From Clostridium senegalense JC122 (lineage in GTDB: Bacteria > Bacillota > Clostridia > Clostridiales > Clostridiaceae), in contig NZ_HE611051.1 of assembly GCF_000285575.1 (NCBI RefSeq), positions 235,572-299,571 on the forward strand: DNA of 64,000 bases, read 5' to 3'. Below the pieces are notes generated by a model. The model was not told the DNA's origin and did no database searches. It worked only from the letters and a program-made list of their open reading frames with translations. Positions 34,689-43,963 of the stretch are shown here, piece after piece; position 1 is the stretch's first letter; every line of letters begins with the position of its first letter. Both the position numbers and the translations under genes were made by a program.

Positions 34689-35293
34689 AATTTCCTTTAA
34701 CCCCCCTTCTCTTTTTAGCTTTATTTAATATCTTATTTGTTGTATTAGCTATAAATCTGAAGCCTTTGTTTGCTAAATATGTTATAGGTAGAAAAATTAA
34801 AGCATCAATTCCAACTACTACAATTCCTCCACCGATAAATATAAGTGCTGTTGGTATATCTTTAAAAAATCACAACAATTCCTGAAATAACTGCAACTAT
34901 TCCTGCTCCGCCCATAGCTATCATAGTTAATAAAAATGCAATAATAATAGCTATTATTGCAATTCCAATAGCTCCTACAGTTAAAAAGATTGCTATTGTT
35001 AATGGTAGTGCTATTGGTGCTGCAAAAACTGCCAATATAGCAAACCAAACTGCTGAAATCCCTTTTTTAGTAGAGTTAGGCTTTAAAGACATATCTTTAA
35101 GTGAATAATCCGCTAATATTTGTGATGCTATATCACATGGAGAACCTAAAGATTCCATAATTTCCTGTTCATCCTCTATACCAGCTTCATCAAAATATTC
35201 ATTATAGTAATTTAAAGCATCTTCAATTTCATCTTTAGGCAATCTTTTTAATTTAGACTTCAATTCACTAATAAATTCTACTCTATTCATCAA
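34681..35293 (-). pseudogene. DUF1700-family membrane protein, frameshifted in a T6 run
   Basis: The first 143 residues are typical DUF1700: RVEFISELKSKLKRLPKDEIEDALNYYNEYFDEAG, then membrane helices. The frame ends at TAA inside GTGATTTTTTAAAG. Removing one T (run 34864-34869) continues it as IFKDIPTALIFIGGGIVVVGIDALIF, the normal C-terminal helix pair, and a basic tail to a TAA at 34681 that overlaps the DUF4097 start by 8 bases. It starts inside the PadR stop. DUF1700 proteins pair with PadR regulators; some are called membrane sensors. As written the last 60 residues are lost. Confidence 0.8.
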
Positions 35294-35603
35294 TTATCCC
35301 TCCCTTTAAAACTTTATCAACTTTACTTTTATAATCATTCCACTCATTAAAATACTCTTTAAATTTTATTTTGCCTTCTTCTGTTACTTTATAATAACGT
35401 CTATTTCTACCTTGAAAAGGTTGATCATAAGTTTTTAAGCATCCTTCCTTTTGTAGCCTCCTAAGTACTGGATATAATGTAGATTCAGAAATATTCATAA
35501 TTTCTCTAACTTGCTGAGTTAGCACATATCCATACGTATCTTCTTTCATTAGGATGGCTAATACGCATGCATCTAATAAAGCAGCTCCTAACTGAAAAGC
35601 CAT
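35283..35603 (-). CDS. PadR-family transcriptional regulator
   Basis: 106 residues, the short PadR-s2 type: LGAALLDACVLAILMKEDTYGYVLTQQVREIM, SESTLYPVLRRLQKEGCLKTYD and GRNRRYYKVTEEGKIKFKEYFNEW form the winged helix and dimerisation helix. AAGGAGGAC precedes the ATG. It heads the operon of DUF1700, DUF4097 and ABC transporter genes and is probably their ligand-released repressor. A 21-bp palindrome at 35730-35750 upstream is the candidate operator. Confidence 0.93.
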   Translation of the reverse strand: MAFQLGAALLDACVLAILMKEDTYGYVLTQQVREIMNISESTLYPVLRRLQKEGCLKTYDQPFQGRNRRYYKVTEEGKIKFKEYFNEWNDYKSKVDKVLKGGIIDE

Positions 35604-35729
35604 TTTTTGTCCTCCTTATTTTATTAATATAGGGATAACTTTAAATACTAAAAATATCTTTTTATTTATAATAAAATTTTATAAGTAAATTTTACCTTAT
35701 TTTTTCCCTATAATATTATATCTTTATGT

Positions 35730-35750
35730 ATATTATACGTCGTATAATAT
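35730..35750. promoter_or_regulatory. Candidate PadR operator
   Basis: ATATTATAC-GTC-GTATAATAT, a perfect inverted repeat with a 3-base centre, 127 bases upstream of the PadR start and overlapping TATAAT-like sequence. Confidence 0.5.
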
Positions 35751-35781
35751 TAGAGTGTCAATAATATACTTTTTATAAAAA

Positions 35782-35810
35782 TAAAAGGTAGCTTAGTAAG
35801 CTACCTTTTA
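35782..35810 (-). terminator. Terminator after the NhaC-type antiporter gene
   Basis: TAAAAGGTAGCTTA / TAAGCTACCTTTTA separated by one base (about four unpaired in a real loop), immediately past the stop. Confidence 0.75.
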
Positions 35811-35813
35811 TCT

Positions 35814-37265
35814 TTATATTTTAACTGTATTATCTTTATCTAAAGTATTATTTTCACTTAATATATTTCCTATTGGTTTGCTTGAATCTAATGGTTTTAA
35901 TGCTATACCTGTATAACCATAAAATGCTGAAACTAATGGATTAATAAATCCTAAAAAGTGGAATGGTGCATAAGCAAAAGCACTTACCCCTAAGGTTGTA
36001 AAGTAAATTGCACCACAGGTTGACCATGGTACTAACCCAGAAGTTAAAGTTCCTGCATCTTCTAAAACTCTTGATAAATTTGTAGGATGTAAGTTTAATT
36101 TTTCATATACAGGCTTGTACATTTGACCTGGAATAACTATTGACATATATTGATCTGCTGCCATAAAATTCATGGCTATACAACTTACTATATTGGATAA
36201 AATAATACTTCCTCTGCTATGACAATGTTTAAGTATTACGGATATTATAGTATCTAAACAACCTATTCTCTTAACTAATCCACCAAAAGCTAATGCACAC
36301 ATAACAAGAGAAATTGTTTCCATCATTGAAAGTAATCCACCTCTATTTAAAAGAGAATCTACCATTGTATTTCCAGTACTTAGTTGAACTCCATAAAATA
36401 ATGCATGTAAAACTTCTGGTATACTATTTCCTTGTGAAAACGCAAATATTGTTCCTATTGTAGCGCCTCCTATCATTCCTGGTATAGCAGGAACTTTAAA
36501 TATTATCATTAATATTACTGATAAAGGTGCAATGAAAATTAATGGACTTATATGAAATGTTGCCAATATAGTCTTGGATATAGCATCAATTTGAGTTGTG
36601 TCTACAATAGCTCCTTTATATTTAAGACCAATAAGACCAAACAAACTTACTGCTATGGTAAAACTTGGTATTGTTGTATAAAGCATATGCCTTATATGAT
36701 CAAAGACATTTGTTCCAACTACTCCAGCAGCTAAATTTGTACTGTCTGATAATGGTGATAATTTATCTCCAAAAGATGCTCCACTTACAACTGCTCCTGC
36801 TACTATAGGTGCTGGTATACCAAGTCCAGCTCCAATTCCCATTGCTGCTGTTCCCATAGTTCCTGCTGTAGTCCACGCACTACCAGTTGACACTGATACT
36901 ATGGCACATATCACTGGTAGTAAAAATAAAAACATTGTTGGTGTAAACATTTTCAAGCCATAGTATATCATACCTGGAACTACTCCACCTGCAATCCAAG
37001 TTCCAACCAAACATCCAACTATCATAATAATAAAGTTAGCTTGCATAGCCATAGAATTAGTTTCTATCATTGCCTTTTCCATGTCATCCCAACTTATTCC
37101 TAAAACTTTACCTATAAAAGCTGTTATTACACAACATATAATTAAAGGAATTTGCGGTGCAGAATCAAATACAATTACACCTAATAACATAAATATTATT
37201 AACGAAATAAATGGTATTAAAGATACCATAAGTGATGGTTTTTTACACATTTTGTCACTTCCCAT
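35814..37265 (-). CDS. NhaC-family Na+/H+ antiporter
   Basis: 483 residues, about eleven membrane segments. NhaC landmarks: VGTWIAGGVVPGMIYYGLK, STGSAWTTAGTMGTAAMGIG, VSGASFGDKLSPLSDSTNLAAG, LEDAGTLTSGLVPWSTCGAIYFTTLGVS. GGGGGAGAC precedes the ATG at 37265. NhaC proteins exchange Na+ for H+; some relatives carry organic ions such as malate/lactate or arginine. It is single-gene with its own terminator. Confidence 0.9.
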   Translation of the reverse strand: MGSDKMCKKPSLMVSLIPFISLIIFMLLGVIVFDSAPQIPLIICCVITAFIGKVLGISWDDMEKAMIETNSMAMQANFIIMIVGCLVGTWIAGGVVPGMIYYGLKMFTPTMFLFLLPVICAIVSVSTGSAWTTAGTMGTAAMGIGAGLGIPAPIVAGAVVSGASFGDKLSPLSDSTNLAAGVVGTNVFDHIRHMLYTTIPSFTIAVSLFGLIGLKYKGAIVDTTQIDAISKTILATFHISPLIFIAPLSVILMIIFKVPAIPGMIGGATIGTIFAFSQGNSIPEVLHALFYGVQLSTGNTMVDSLLNRGGLLSMMETISLVMCALAFGGLVKRIGCLDTIISVILKHCHSRGSIILSNIVSCIAMNFMAADQYMSIVIPGQMYKPVYEKLNLHPTNLSRVLEDAGTLTSGLVPWSTCGAIYFTTLGVSAFAYAPFHFLGFINPLVSAFYGYTGIALKPLDSSKPIGNILSENNTLDKDNTVKI

Positions 37266-37811
37266 GAAAGTCTCCCCCTTTTATAAATTAAAATTATATT
37301 TATATTACTTATAAATTCATCTAAAAGTTTATATAACATAATATTTATGCGATTTTGTTTTCTTTTAGTATAAATATACCACAATAATCATAAAATTCAT
37401 AGAATATTCTAAATATTTTATAAATAAATATTGTCTTATTACTTTTATAAATCTTCAATCTTAGCGGTTATCTAAAAATATTTTTTAACTTCTCAATGTT
37501 TATATTCATGTTTTCTAATATATCATTGCATAATTATACACTTTAGTTTTAACTGTATTATTATTAGATTTATATTATATTTTTTTATTAAAATTTTAAG
37601 TTTTCCATTATATGATTTTGACATTAAATTTTAATATATTTATTTATGAACTAAGAAATTTTAAAATTTACTATCTTTATCTTTTAATATTACAAATCTA
37701 GGGTTATAATATTAGGTACTCTATTGTTATAAGTTTTCATAATTTGTTTAAACTTATAAATAGTGTCATAAAAAAATTTTGTTTTTACAGCCTTTGAAGG
37801 GAGGATTTTTT
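37266..37811. other. Divergent promoter gap
   Basis: 546 bases between the leftward antiporter and the rightward helicase. No reading frame or strong hairpin. AT-rich with several TATAAT-like boxes. AAGGGAGG at the right end is the helD ribosome binding site. Confidence 0.5.
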
Positions 37812-39935
37812 ATGAACGATGAATTAAAAAAAGAACTAGAATTCGGTATAGAAAAAGAAAAATTATCAGAGGTAATTGAGTTAATTAATGATGAAATATT
37901 GATATACTTAGATAAAAGAAAAGAAATCGTTGATTACATAGTTGAATATAGAAAGAATATATTAGATGACTATAAAGATGATGAAGATAAATTAATTGAT
38001 TACTTTGACCATGAAAGGTATGTAAAAGAAGAAGCCTTTAAATCTATTGATACAAAACTTAAGGAACTTAATATCCTTAAAACTTCTCCTTACTTTGGAA
38101 ATGTTGAATTTAGAGAAGAAGATTTTGGAATAGATAAAATATATGTAGGTAGGTTTGGTGTTACTCCTCATAACACCTTTGAACCAGTTGTTGTTGACTG
38201 GAGAGCCCCTGTATCATCATTATTCTATCATGGTTCTTTAGGAGAAAGTCACTATAATGCTCCTATGGGAAAAGTTGATGTAAATATATTAGGCAGACGT
38301 CAATTCATAATAAAAAAAGGCATACTTGAAGGAATGTTTGATTCTGCAGTGAATGTAAATGATGATATACTTCAAATGGTATTAAGTAAGAATTCATCAC
38401 AAAAATTAAAAGATATTATAATGACAATACAAAGTGAACAAGATGAAATTATAAGAGAAGATAAATATAAAGCACTTGTTGTTGATGGTGTAGCTGGTAG
38501 TGGTAAAACTACTATTGCTCTTCATAGAGTTGCATACCTTTTATATAACAACAGAGAATCTTTAGAAAACAAAGTTCTTATCCTAGGCCCTAATCACATA
38601 TTTATGGATTATATATCTGATGTGCTTCCTAGCCTTGGAGAAAGTGGAGTAAAACAATCTACATTTATAGATTTTGCTCTTGAAATTTTGGATTTAGAAG
38701 AAGCTTTTTCATTAAAAGATGTTATGGAAAAAGTATTAAACGGTGATAAAAGATTTATAGAAGAAATTGCTTATAAATCTTCCATAGATTTCAAAAAATC
38801 ACTAGATACATATATAGAGTCTCTTAATGCTAACTTATTTAAATATGAGGATATATCCCTTAGAGGTAATTTAATTATAAGCAAAGAGGATATTCAAAAT
38901 ATGTTTGAAGAAGATTTTAAATATATGCCTCTATTCAAACGAAGCAAAAGAATTAAAAAAATAATTTTTTCTAAACTAAAAGATGCTAGAGATACAGAAT
39001 TTAGAGCTATTGAAAATAATTTCAAGGTTATTAAATCAAAACTTTCTAAAGATGAATTAATTTTAGAAATAAATGATTTAGACTTCAAAAGAAAACTTGC
39101 AATACAAGAACTTATACAAGATATAATAGAACTTAAAAAATCTTTATCTTATTTAAATGCACCATCTATTATGGATCTTTATAGTGAGTTTAATACTAAC
39201 TTAGATTTAACAGAATTAGATTTAGCTGCAATTCTATATCTTAAAGTTAAATTAGAAGGATTTAAATTAAAAGATGAGATAAAACATGTGGTAATAGATG
39301 AAGCACAAGATTATTCTCCAGTTCAATTTGCTACAATAAGAGAAATTACTAAGTGTAATTCATTTACAATTGTTGGTGATAGTAATCAACGTCTATTACC
39401 TTTAAATGATGAACCAGCTATGTTAACCTTAGGTGATTATTTAAATGACTTAGAAGTTTCTAACTATAAATTAGATAAAAGCTATCGTTCTACTAAAGAA
39501 ATAATGGACTATGCTAATAATTTTCTAGATGAAGATAAAATAGTTCCATTAGTCCGTTCTGGTGAACAAGTTGAAAAGACTATCTCTAATTCCAAATCTG
39601 AGTTAGAATCACAAATAATATCTATTGCTCAAAAAATGAGAGATGAAAATTTAGAAAATATAGCTATAGTAACTTATGATGAAAATGAAGCTTTAGAATT
39701 GAACTCTATGTTACAAAATAAATTGAACTTTAAATTAATTAATAAAGATTATATAAAATATACTCATGGAATTACAATAATACCTTCATATTTTGCAAAA
39801 GGATTAGAATTTGATGGTGTTATACTAATTGAGAGTAATAAATATAAAAATAATTACTACGATAATATAAAAAAATTAAGATATGTGATGGCAACTAGAG
39901 CCCTTCACAAATTAGCTATAATATCTACAAAATAA
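37812..39935 (+). CDS. helD: HelD-like UvrD/Rep family ATPase, RNA polymerase recycling factor
   Basis: 707 residues from the ATG at 37812, behind GAAGGGAGG; an 11-residue upstream extension contains that site and is not real. An N-terminal coiled-coil arm (about 1-70) rich in Lys/Glu precedes EDFGIDKIYVGRFGV and VVDWRAPVSSLFY, features of HelD. Then come Walker A GVAGSGKTTIALHR (around 232), Walker B VVIDEAQDYSPVQ, motif III VGDSNQRLLP, SYRSTKEI, and the C-terminal TIIPSYFAKGLEFDGVIL and YVMATRALHKL. HelD removes stalled RNA polymerase from DNA. Some clostridial relatives contribute to rifamycin tolerance, which cannot be judged here. Confidence 0.85.
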   Translation: MNDELKKELEFGIEKEKLSEVIELINDEILIYLDKRKEIVDYIVEYRKNILDDYKDDEDKLIDYFDHERYVKEEAFKSIDTKLKELNILKTSPYFGNVEFREEDFGIDKIYVGRFGVTPHNTFEPVVVDWRAPVSSLFYHGSLGESHYNAPMGKVDVNILGRRQFIIKKGILEGMFDSAVNVNDDILQMVLSKNSSQKLKDIIMTIQSEQDEIIREDKYKALVVDGVAGSGKTTIALHRVAYLLYNNRESLENKVLILGPNHIFMDYISDVLPSLGESGVKQSTFIDFALEILDLEEAFSLKDVMEKVLNGDKRFIEEIAYKSSIDFKKSLDTYIESLNANLFKYEDISLRGNLIISKEDIQNMFEEDFKYMPLFKRSKRIKKIIFSKLKDARDTEFRAIENNFKVIKSKLSKDELILEINDLDFKRKLAIQELIQDIIELKKSLSYLNAPSIMDLYSEFNTNLDLTELDLAAILYLKVKLEGFKLKDEIKHVVIDEAQDYSPVQFATIREITKCNSFTIVGDSNQRLLPLNDEPAMLTLGDYLNDLEVSNYKLDKSYRSTKEIMDYANNFLDEDKIVPLVRSGEQVEKTISNSKSELESQIISIAQKMRDENLENIAIVTYDENEALELNSMLQNKLNFKLINKDYIKYTHGITIIPSYFAKGLEFDGVILIESNKYKNNYYDNIKKLRYVMATRALHKLAIISTK

Positions 39936-39936
39936 T

Positions 39937-39957
39937 AAGGACACCTATGGTGTCCTT
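39937..39957. terminator. Bidirectional terminator between helD and the epimerase gene
   Basis: AAGGACACC-TAT-GGTGTCCTT, flanked by A- and T-rich tails, between two convergent stops. Confidence 0.85.
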
Positions 39958-41054
39958 TATTTTATTTCTTTCCATCCTTTTATTTCTTTAATTCCAAGAC
40001 CTGGCTCATCATTTAATATTATTTTATTTTTCTCAAAAGTTGCTCCACCTACTATAGGATCTTCTTCAAATATAAGCATAGTATCTAAATCTGAGGTTAT
40101 CATGTTATCTTTAGCCATCGCCATACTAGCAGCAGCAGTTATACCTATTTTACTTTCTATCATGCATCCCATCATGCACTTTATATCCATAGTCTCTGCC
40201 ATATTATATATTTTTATTGCATTATGGATTCCTCCACTTTTCATAAGTTTTAAATTTATATAATCGCAAGTTCTATTTTTTATTACTCTAAAAGCTTCTG
40301 CACTAGAATATCCAAATACAGATTCATCAGCTAAAATCATAGTATCCACACTATCTTTAACTTTCTTTAAACCTTCTATATCCCAATATTTAACTGGTTG
40401 CTCTACAAAATCTATATCAAGTCCTATTTCTTCACATTTTTTTATTATTTTTATTGCTTCCTTTGCACTCCATGCACCACTACCATCTATTCTTATTCTT
40501 GCAGATTTTCTTATTGACTTTTTAATAGCCTGAAGAATTTCAATATCCCTTTCAAAACTTCCATACCCTAACTTAATTTTCAAATCTGTATAACCATTAA
40601 GCATAGCTTCTAATGAATTTTTGGCCATATTTTCAATAGAATCATTCATTATAGTTGTATCTGTTATAGTAACATTTGTATTTCCTCCTAAAAACTTATA
40701 TAAAGGCTCATTATACTTCTTTCCTGCTAAATCATAAAGTGCTATATCTATGGCAGCCTTAGCACTTGGATTTCTTCTAATAACTTTTTCCATAGTAGTT
40801 ATTATAGATTCTAAAGAGCTAATTTCCATACCCTTTATATAATCTTCTATATATCTTATAGCCCCAATTATAGAATTCTCTGTCTCTCCAGTAACCATTG
40901 GTGCTGGAGCTGCACTACCATAACCAACTTCTCCAGTATCAGTTATAATTTTTATAACAACTTCTTCTGAAGTTGTTATTTCTCTTGTTGGAAGCTTATA
41001 CTTTCTTTTTAACGGTATATCTATTTTACCTATTTTTATTTCTTTTATTTTCAT
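39957..41054 (-). CDS. Dipeptide epimerase (L-Ala-D/L-Glu epimerase type, enolase superfamily)
   Basis: 365 residues from the ATG at 41054 with TGAGGT upstream; an in-frame GTG five codons earlier overlaps that site. Muconate-lactonising subgroup motifs: catalytic KxK in DLKIKLGYG, metal ligands in RIRIDGSGAW, FVEQP and ILADES, and the second base in NLKLMKSGG; a C-terminal MIESKIGITAAA loop and DLDTMLIFEEDP. Such enzymes recycle murein dipeptides. The first metal motif reads DGSGAW where DANQGW is usual, so specificity may differ. The dipeptidase downstream on the same strand lies further along and is a separate unit. Confidence 0.87.
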   Translation of the reverse strand: MKIKEIKIGKIDIPLKRKYKLPTREITTSEEVVIKIITDTGEVGYGSAAPAPMVTGETENSIIGAIRYIEDYIKGMEISSLESIITTMEKVIRRNPSAKAAIDIALYDLAGKKYNEPLYKFLGGNTNVTITDTTIMNDSIENMAKNSLEAMLNGYTDLKIKLGYGSFERDIEILQAIKKSIRKSARIRIDGSGAWSAKEAIKIIKKCEEIGLDIDFVEQPVKYWDIEGLKKVKDSVDTMILADESVFGYSSAEAFRVIKNRTCDYINLKLMKSGGIHNAIKIYNMAETMDIKCMMGCMIESKIGITAAASMAMAKDNMITSDLDTMLIFEEDPIVGGATFEKNKIILNDEPGLGIKEIKGWKEIK

Positions 41055-41248
41055 AATAAAAAACCTCACAATGAAATTTAATTTTTACTGTATAATACTA
41101 TTTAAAATAGAGTCATATTATTCCAATTAAATGCTCATTATAAAGTTATTTTTAATCAATAAAATTAAATAAAAATAACTGAGTATACATATTAAGTATA
41201 TCAGTATATTTATTTAACATTTTAAATTTTCAGACTCAAAATTCTATA

Positions 41249-41530
41249 TTAAGTTATCTTTTGTAAAAAGAAAATTAAAATTAATGAACTTACAATAAAT
41301 ACATTCAAAATTAAAATTGCAGAACAAATACTAATTGATTTATTACTTATTATTTTAAATTCTTTATTTTTTAAAGCACCTTCAACATTATTGGATAGTT
41401 TTTTTAAACTGCTTAAAGAACTTATAAAGCTTATAGATATAAGACCAAAAGCTAATATTATTGAAGGGTTTTCTATAAACACTAATAAAATTATAGCAGT
41501 AATTAAAGATACCATAGATAAAAAAATCAT
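41249..41530 (-). CDS. Small hypothetical membrane protein
   Basis: 93 residues with three hydrophobic segments (about 2-17, 22-40 and 67-90) and a short polar stretch LKKLSNNVEGALKNKEFK between the second and third. AGGAGTG precedes the ATG. I do not recognise the family. It stands between the epimerase start and the dipeptidase gene with no partner. Plausibly real because of the site and coherent hydrophobic pattern. Confidence 0.55.
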   Translation of the reverse strand: MIFLSMVSLITAIILLVFIENPSIILAFGLISISFISSLSSLKKLSNNVEGALKNKEFKIISNKSISICSAILILNVFIVSSLILIFFLQKIT

Positions 41531-41703
41531 AATACACTCCTAAATAATTATTAAATTTCTTTTAACTTATTAACAGTATATTTATATTATAACATCACCT
41601 TCCTATTTTATCCATATATTTTATAATATTTTTAAAAAATATTGAATTTTATAAAGATTTTATTTGTTTGCAAATTTATATTTTTATTTTTAAATTAAAA
41701 ATA

Positions 41704-41730
41704 AACACCTAAGAAAAATTCTTAGGTGTT
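41704..41730 (-). terminator. Terminator after the dipeptidase gene
   Basis: AACACCTAAGAA / TTCTTAGGTGTT with loop AAA and a T-run. Confidence 0.85.
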
Positions 41731-41747
41731 TTCCATTATTTTATTAA

Positions 41748-43142
41748 TTATTTTGCTAATTCATATAATGCATGTGCATATATTTTTGAAATTCTTATTA
41801 ATTCTTCTATATCTATATATTCATTTGGTTGATGAACTGTACTTGGCTGTCCTATGAATGTTGGTCCAAATGCTACTGTGTTAGGCATTTCTTTAGCATA
41901 AGTACCTCCTCCTATTGAAACAAATTTAGCTTCTTCGTCCATTTGTTCACTATAAGCTTTTGCTAATTTTTGAATTAATGGGTGATCTGTTTCAAAGTAT
42001 AAAGGTTCTTGATGAGAGAAGTTTTCCATCATTATTCCTGTAGTTCCTAAAGTTGTACATAATGGAGTCATCATATCATCTAACGTTTTTGTAACTGGAT
42101 ATCTTAAGTTTAATGTAGTTGATCCACTTTTTCTATTTAAATTAATTTTTCCTAAATTAAATGACAATGTTCCTGATGGTTCATCTTCAAGATAAACTCC
42201 AAAGCTCTTTCCATCTACTTCCATACCAACTTTTTCATCAAAGAATTTAACATAATCAGATACTTCATCATCTCTTAAATCTAAAGTTGCTAAACATGTA
42301 ACTAATTGCATTATAGCATTTTTTCCTTGTTCTGGTGTACTTCCATGTCCAGAAACTCCTATAGATTTAATAATTGCTTTATTACCTTCTATGTTAACTG
42401 TCATTTCATACTTTTTGTCTTTTGCAAAAGCTTCTACTGTATTTTTAACTTCTTCAGCATTTGCACAAGTTAAAACTGCTTCACAATAATCTGGAACCAT
42501 ATTTGCAGCATTTCCACCAACTATGCTTTCAATTATAACTTTACCCTCTTTGTCACATGGAACAAAATTTTTAACTAAATCAAATATTGTTATACCTTTT
42601 TCTCCATTTATTATTGGGAAATCAGCATCTGGCGTAAACGCTAATACTGGTGCTTTTTCTTTTTTTAAGTAATATGGAATGTCTTCCCCACCAGTTTCTT
42701 CGTTTGTTCCAAATATAACTCTTATTCTTTTTGACATTGGAAGATTTGAATCTTTTATTGCTTTTAATGCATATAGACAAGCAACAACCGGTCCTTTATC
42801 ATCAGAAGTTCCTCTTCCATACATTTTTCCGTCATGTATCTCAGCAGCATATGGTGGATACATCCATCCATCTCCTTCTGGAACTAAATCTAAGTGTCCA
42901 AGAGATGCAACGTATTCTTCACCTTCTCCGATTTCTGCATATCCTGCATATCCATCAACATTAACTGTTTTAAAGCCTAACTTTTCTGACATTTTTAAAG
43001 CACATTGTAAAGCCTTATCTACATCTTCACCAAAAGGCATACCTGGTTTAGCTTCACCTTCCAAACTTCTTATTTTAACAAGTTCTGCTGTTGAGGCAAT
43101 AATTTCATTACGCATAGCGTCAATTCTTTGATTAATATCCAT
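41748..43142 (-). CDS. PepV-like M20 family dipeptidase
   Basis: 464 residues. M20 motifs are in order: ASLGHLDLVPEGDGW (zinc His and Asp), MYGRGTSDDKGP with the bridging Asp, FGTNEETGGED (catalytic Glu pair), FTPDADFP, and the C-terminal FVSIGGGTYAKEMPN and STVHQPNEYI with the last His. Length and motif spacing match PepV/Sapep dipeptidases, cytoplasmic zinc or manganese enzymes that cut unbranched dipeptides. AAGGAAG precedes the ATG. Monocistronic. Confidence 0.93.
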   Translation of the reverse strand: MDINQRIDAMRNEIIASTAELVKIRSLEGEAKPGMPFGEDVDKALQCALKMSEKLGFKTVNVDGYAGYAEIGEGEEYVASLGHLDLVPEGDGWMYPPYAAEIHDGKMYGRGTSDDKGPVVACLYALKAIKDSNLPMSKRIRVIFGTNEETGGEDIPYYLKKEKAPVLAFTPDADFPIINGEKGITIFDLVKNFVPCDKEGKVIIESIVGGNAANMVPDYCEAVLTCANAEEVKNTVEAFAKDKKYEMTVNIEGNKAIIKSIGVSGHGSTPEQGKNAIMQLVTCLATLDLRDDEVSDYVKFFDEKVGMEVDGKSFGVYLEDEPSGTLSFNLGKINLNRKSGSTTLNLRYPVTKTLDDMMTPLCTTLGTTGIMMENFSHQEPLYFETDHPLIQKLAKAYSEQMDEEAKFVSIGGGTYAKEMPNTVAFGPTFIGQPSTVHQPNEYIDIEELIRISKIYAHALYELAK

Positions 43143-43298
43143 ATATACAACTTCCTTTCTTGGGAAATAATTTTTAACATTTTGTTAACTTATAATTTAA
43201 TTATTGCACTTTTCATGAACAAACTCAATAATTAAATAAAAAATATTTTTATTTAATTGAAAAATTATTATTTTTTAAATTTATATTTATTTAAAATA

Positions 43299-43342
43299 AA
43301 AAATCCTTTAAAACACTTATATGTATTTTAAAGGATTTTTTA
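43299..43342 (-). terminator. Terminator of signal peptidase gene 1
   Basis: AAAAAATCCTTTAAAA / TTTTAAAGGATTTTTT, immediately past the stop. Confidence 0.85.
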
Positions 43343-43849
43343 TTATTTAAGTTTTCCCCATCTACTAAAAGGCCTTATTACAAATCTTGCCTTTCCTTGT
43401 ATATCTTTATAATTTATGTAAGGATTATCCCAACTTCTTGCATCTAATGACGTAGCCCTATTATCCCCTGCAAAAAGATAACAATGTTCAGGAACATCAA
43501 AAATTCCAGTTTTATCACTATTATTAACCACATAAGGCTCTTCTAACTTCTTATTATTTATATACACAGTTCCATCATTTTTAAATTCAACATGATCATT
43601 TGGAAGCCCTACTACCCTTTTAACTAAATCTTCATCTCGTTCTTTTGATTTAAAAACTATTATTTCTCCTCTTTTAATTGATTTCTCACCATAAATTCTC
43701 GTACAAAATATAACATCATCTAATTGTATTGTTGGTAACATTGAACCTGTAGGAACTTTTATATTAAAAAAAATTAATTTGTTAGTTACCTCTGCTATTA
43801 TTAATGCTATTAAAATTATCCCCAGCCATTCTTTTATAACCTTCTTCAT
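43343..43849 (-). CDS. lepB: Type I signal peptidase (copy 1)
   Basis: 168 residues. One N-terminal membrane anchor (about 9-28) is followed by box B VPTGSMLPT with nucleophile Ser36, box C/D VKRVVGLPNDHVE with general base Lys77, and box E FAGDNRATSLDARSWD. This is a short Gram-positive SipS-type enzyme that removes signal peptides outside the membrane. TTAGGAGAG precedes the ATG. It is one of three in tandem and is nearly identical to the middle copy, so recent duplication is likely; each copy has its own terminator. Confidence 0.95.
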   Translation of the reverse strand: MKKVIKEWLGIILIALIIAEVTNKLIFFNIKVPTGSMLPTIQLDDVIFCTRIYGEKSIKRGEIIVFKSKERDEDLVKRVVGLPNDHVEFKNDGTVYINNKKLEEPYVVNNSDKTGIFDVPEHCYLFAGDNRATSLDARSWDNPYINYKDIQGKARFVIRPFSRWGKLK

Positions 43850-43925
43850 ACTTTCTCTCCTAACTATATTTAATAATTTTATTTTACATTATTTAAAGTT
43901 ATCTGTTAAGAAACTCCATAATTAA

Positions 43926-43962
43926 AAGCTATATTAAAACTTAAATTTTAATATAGCTTTTA
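43926..43962 (-). terminator. Terminator of signal peptidase gene 2
   Basis: AAAAGCTATATTAAAA / TTTTAATATAGCTTTT, immediately past the stop. Confidence 0.85.
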
Positions 43963-43963
43963 A

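Noticed and set aside
34818-35048. A 76-residue Asn/Ser/Tyr/Cys-rich frame near the DUF1700 gene
   Set aside because: It is the shifted frame of DUF1700; its composition is not protein-like and it has no start site.
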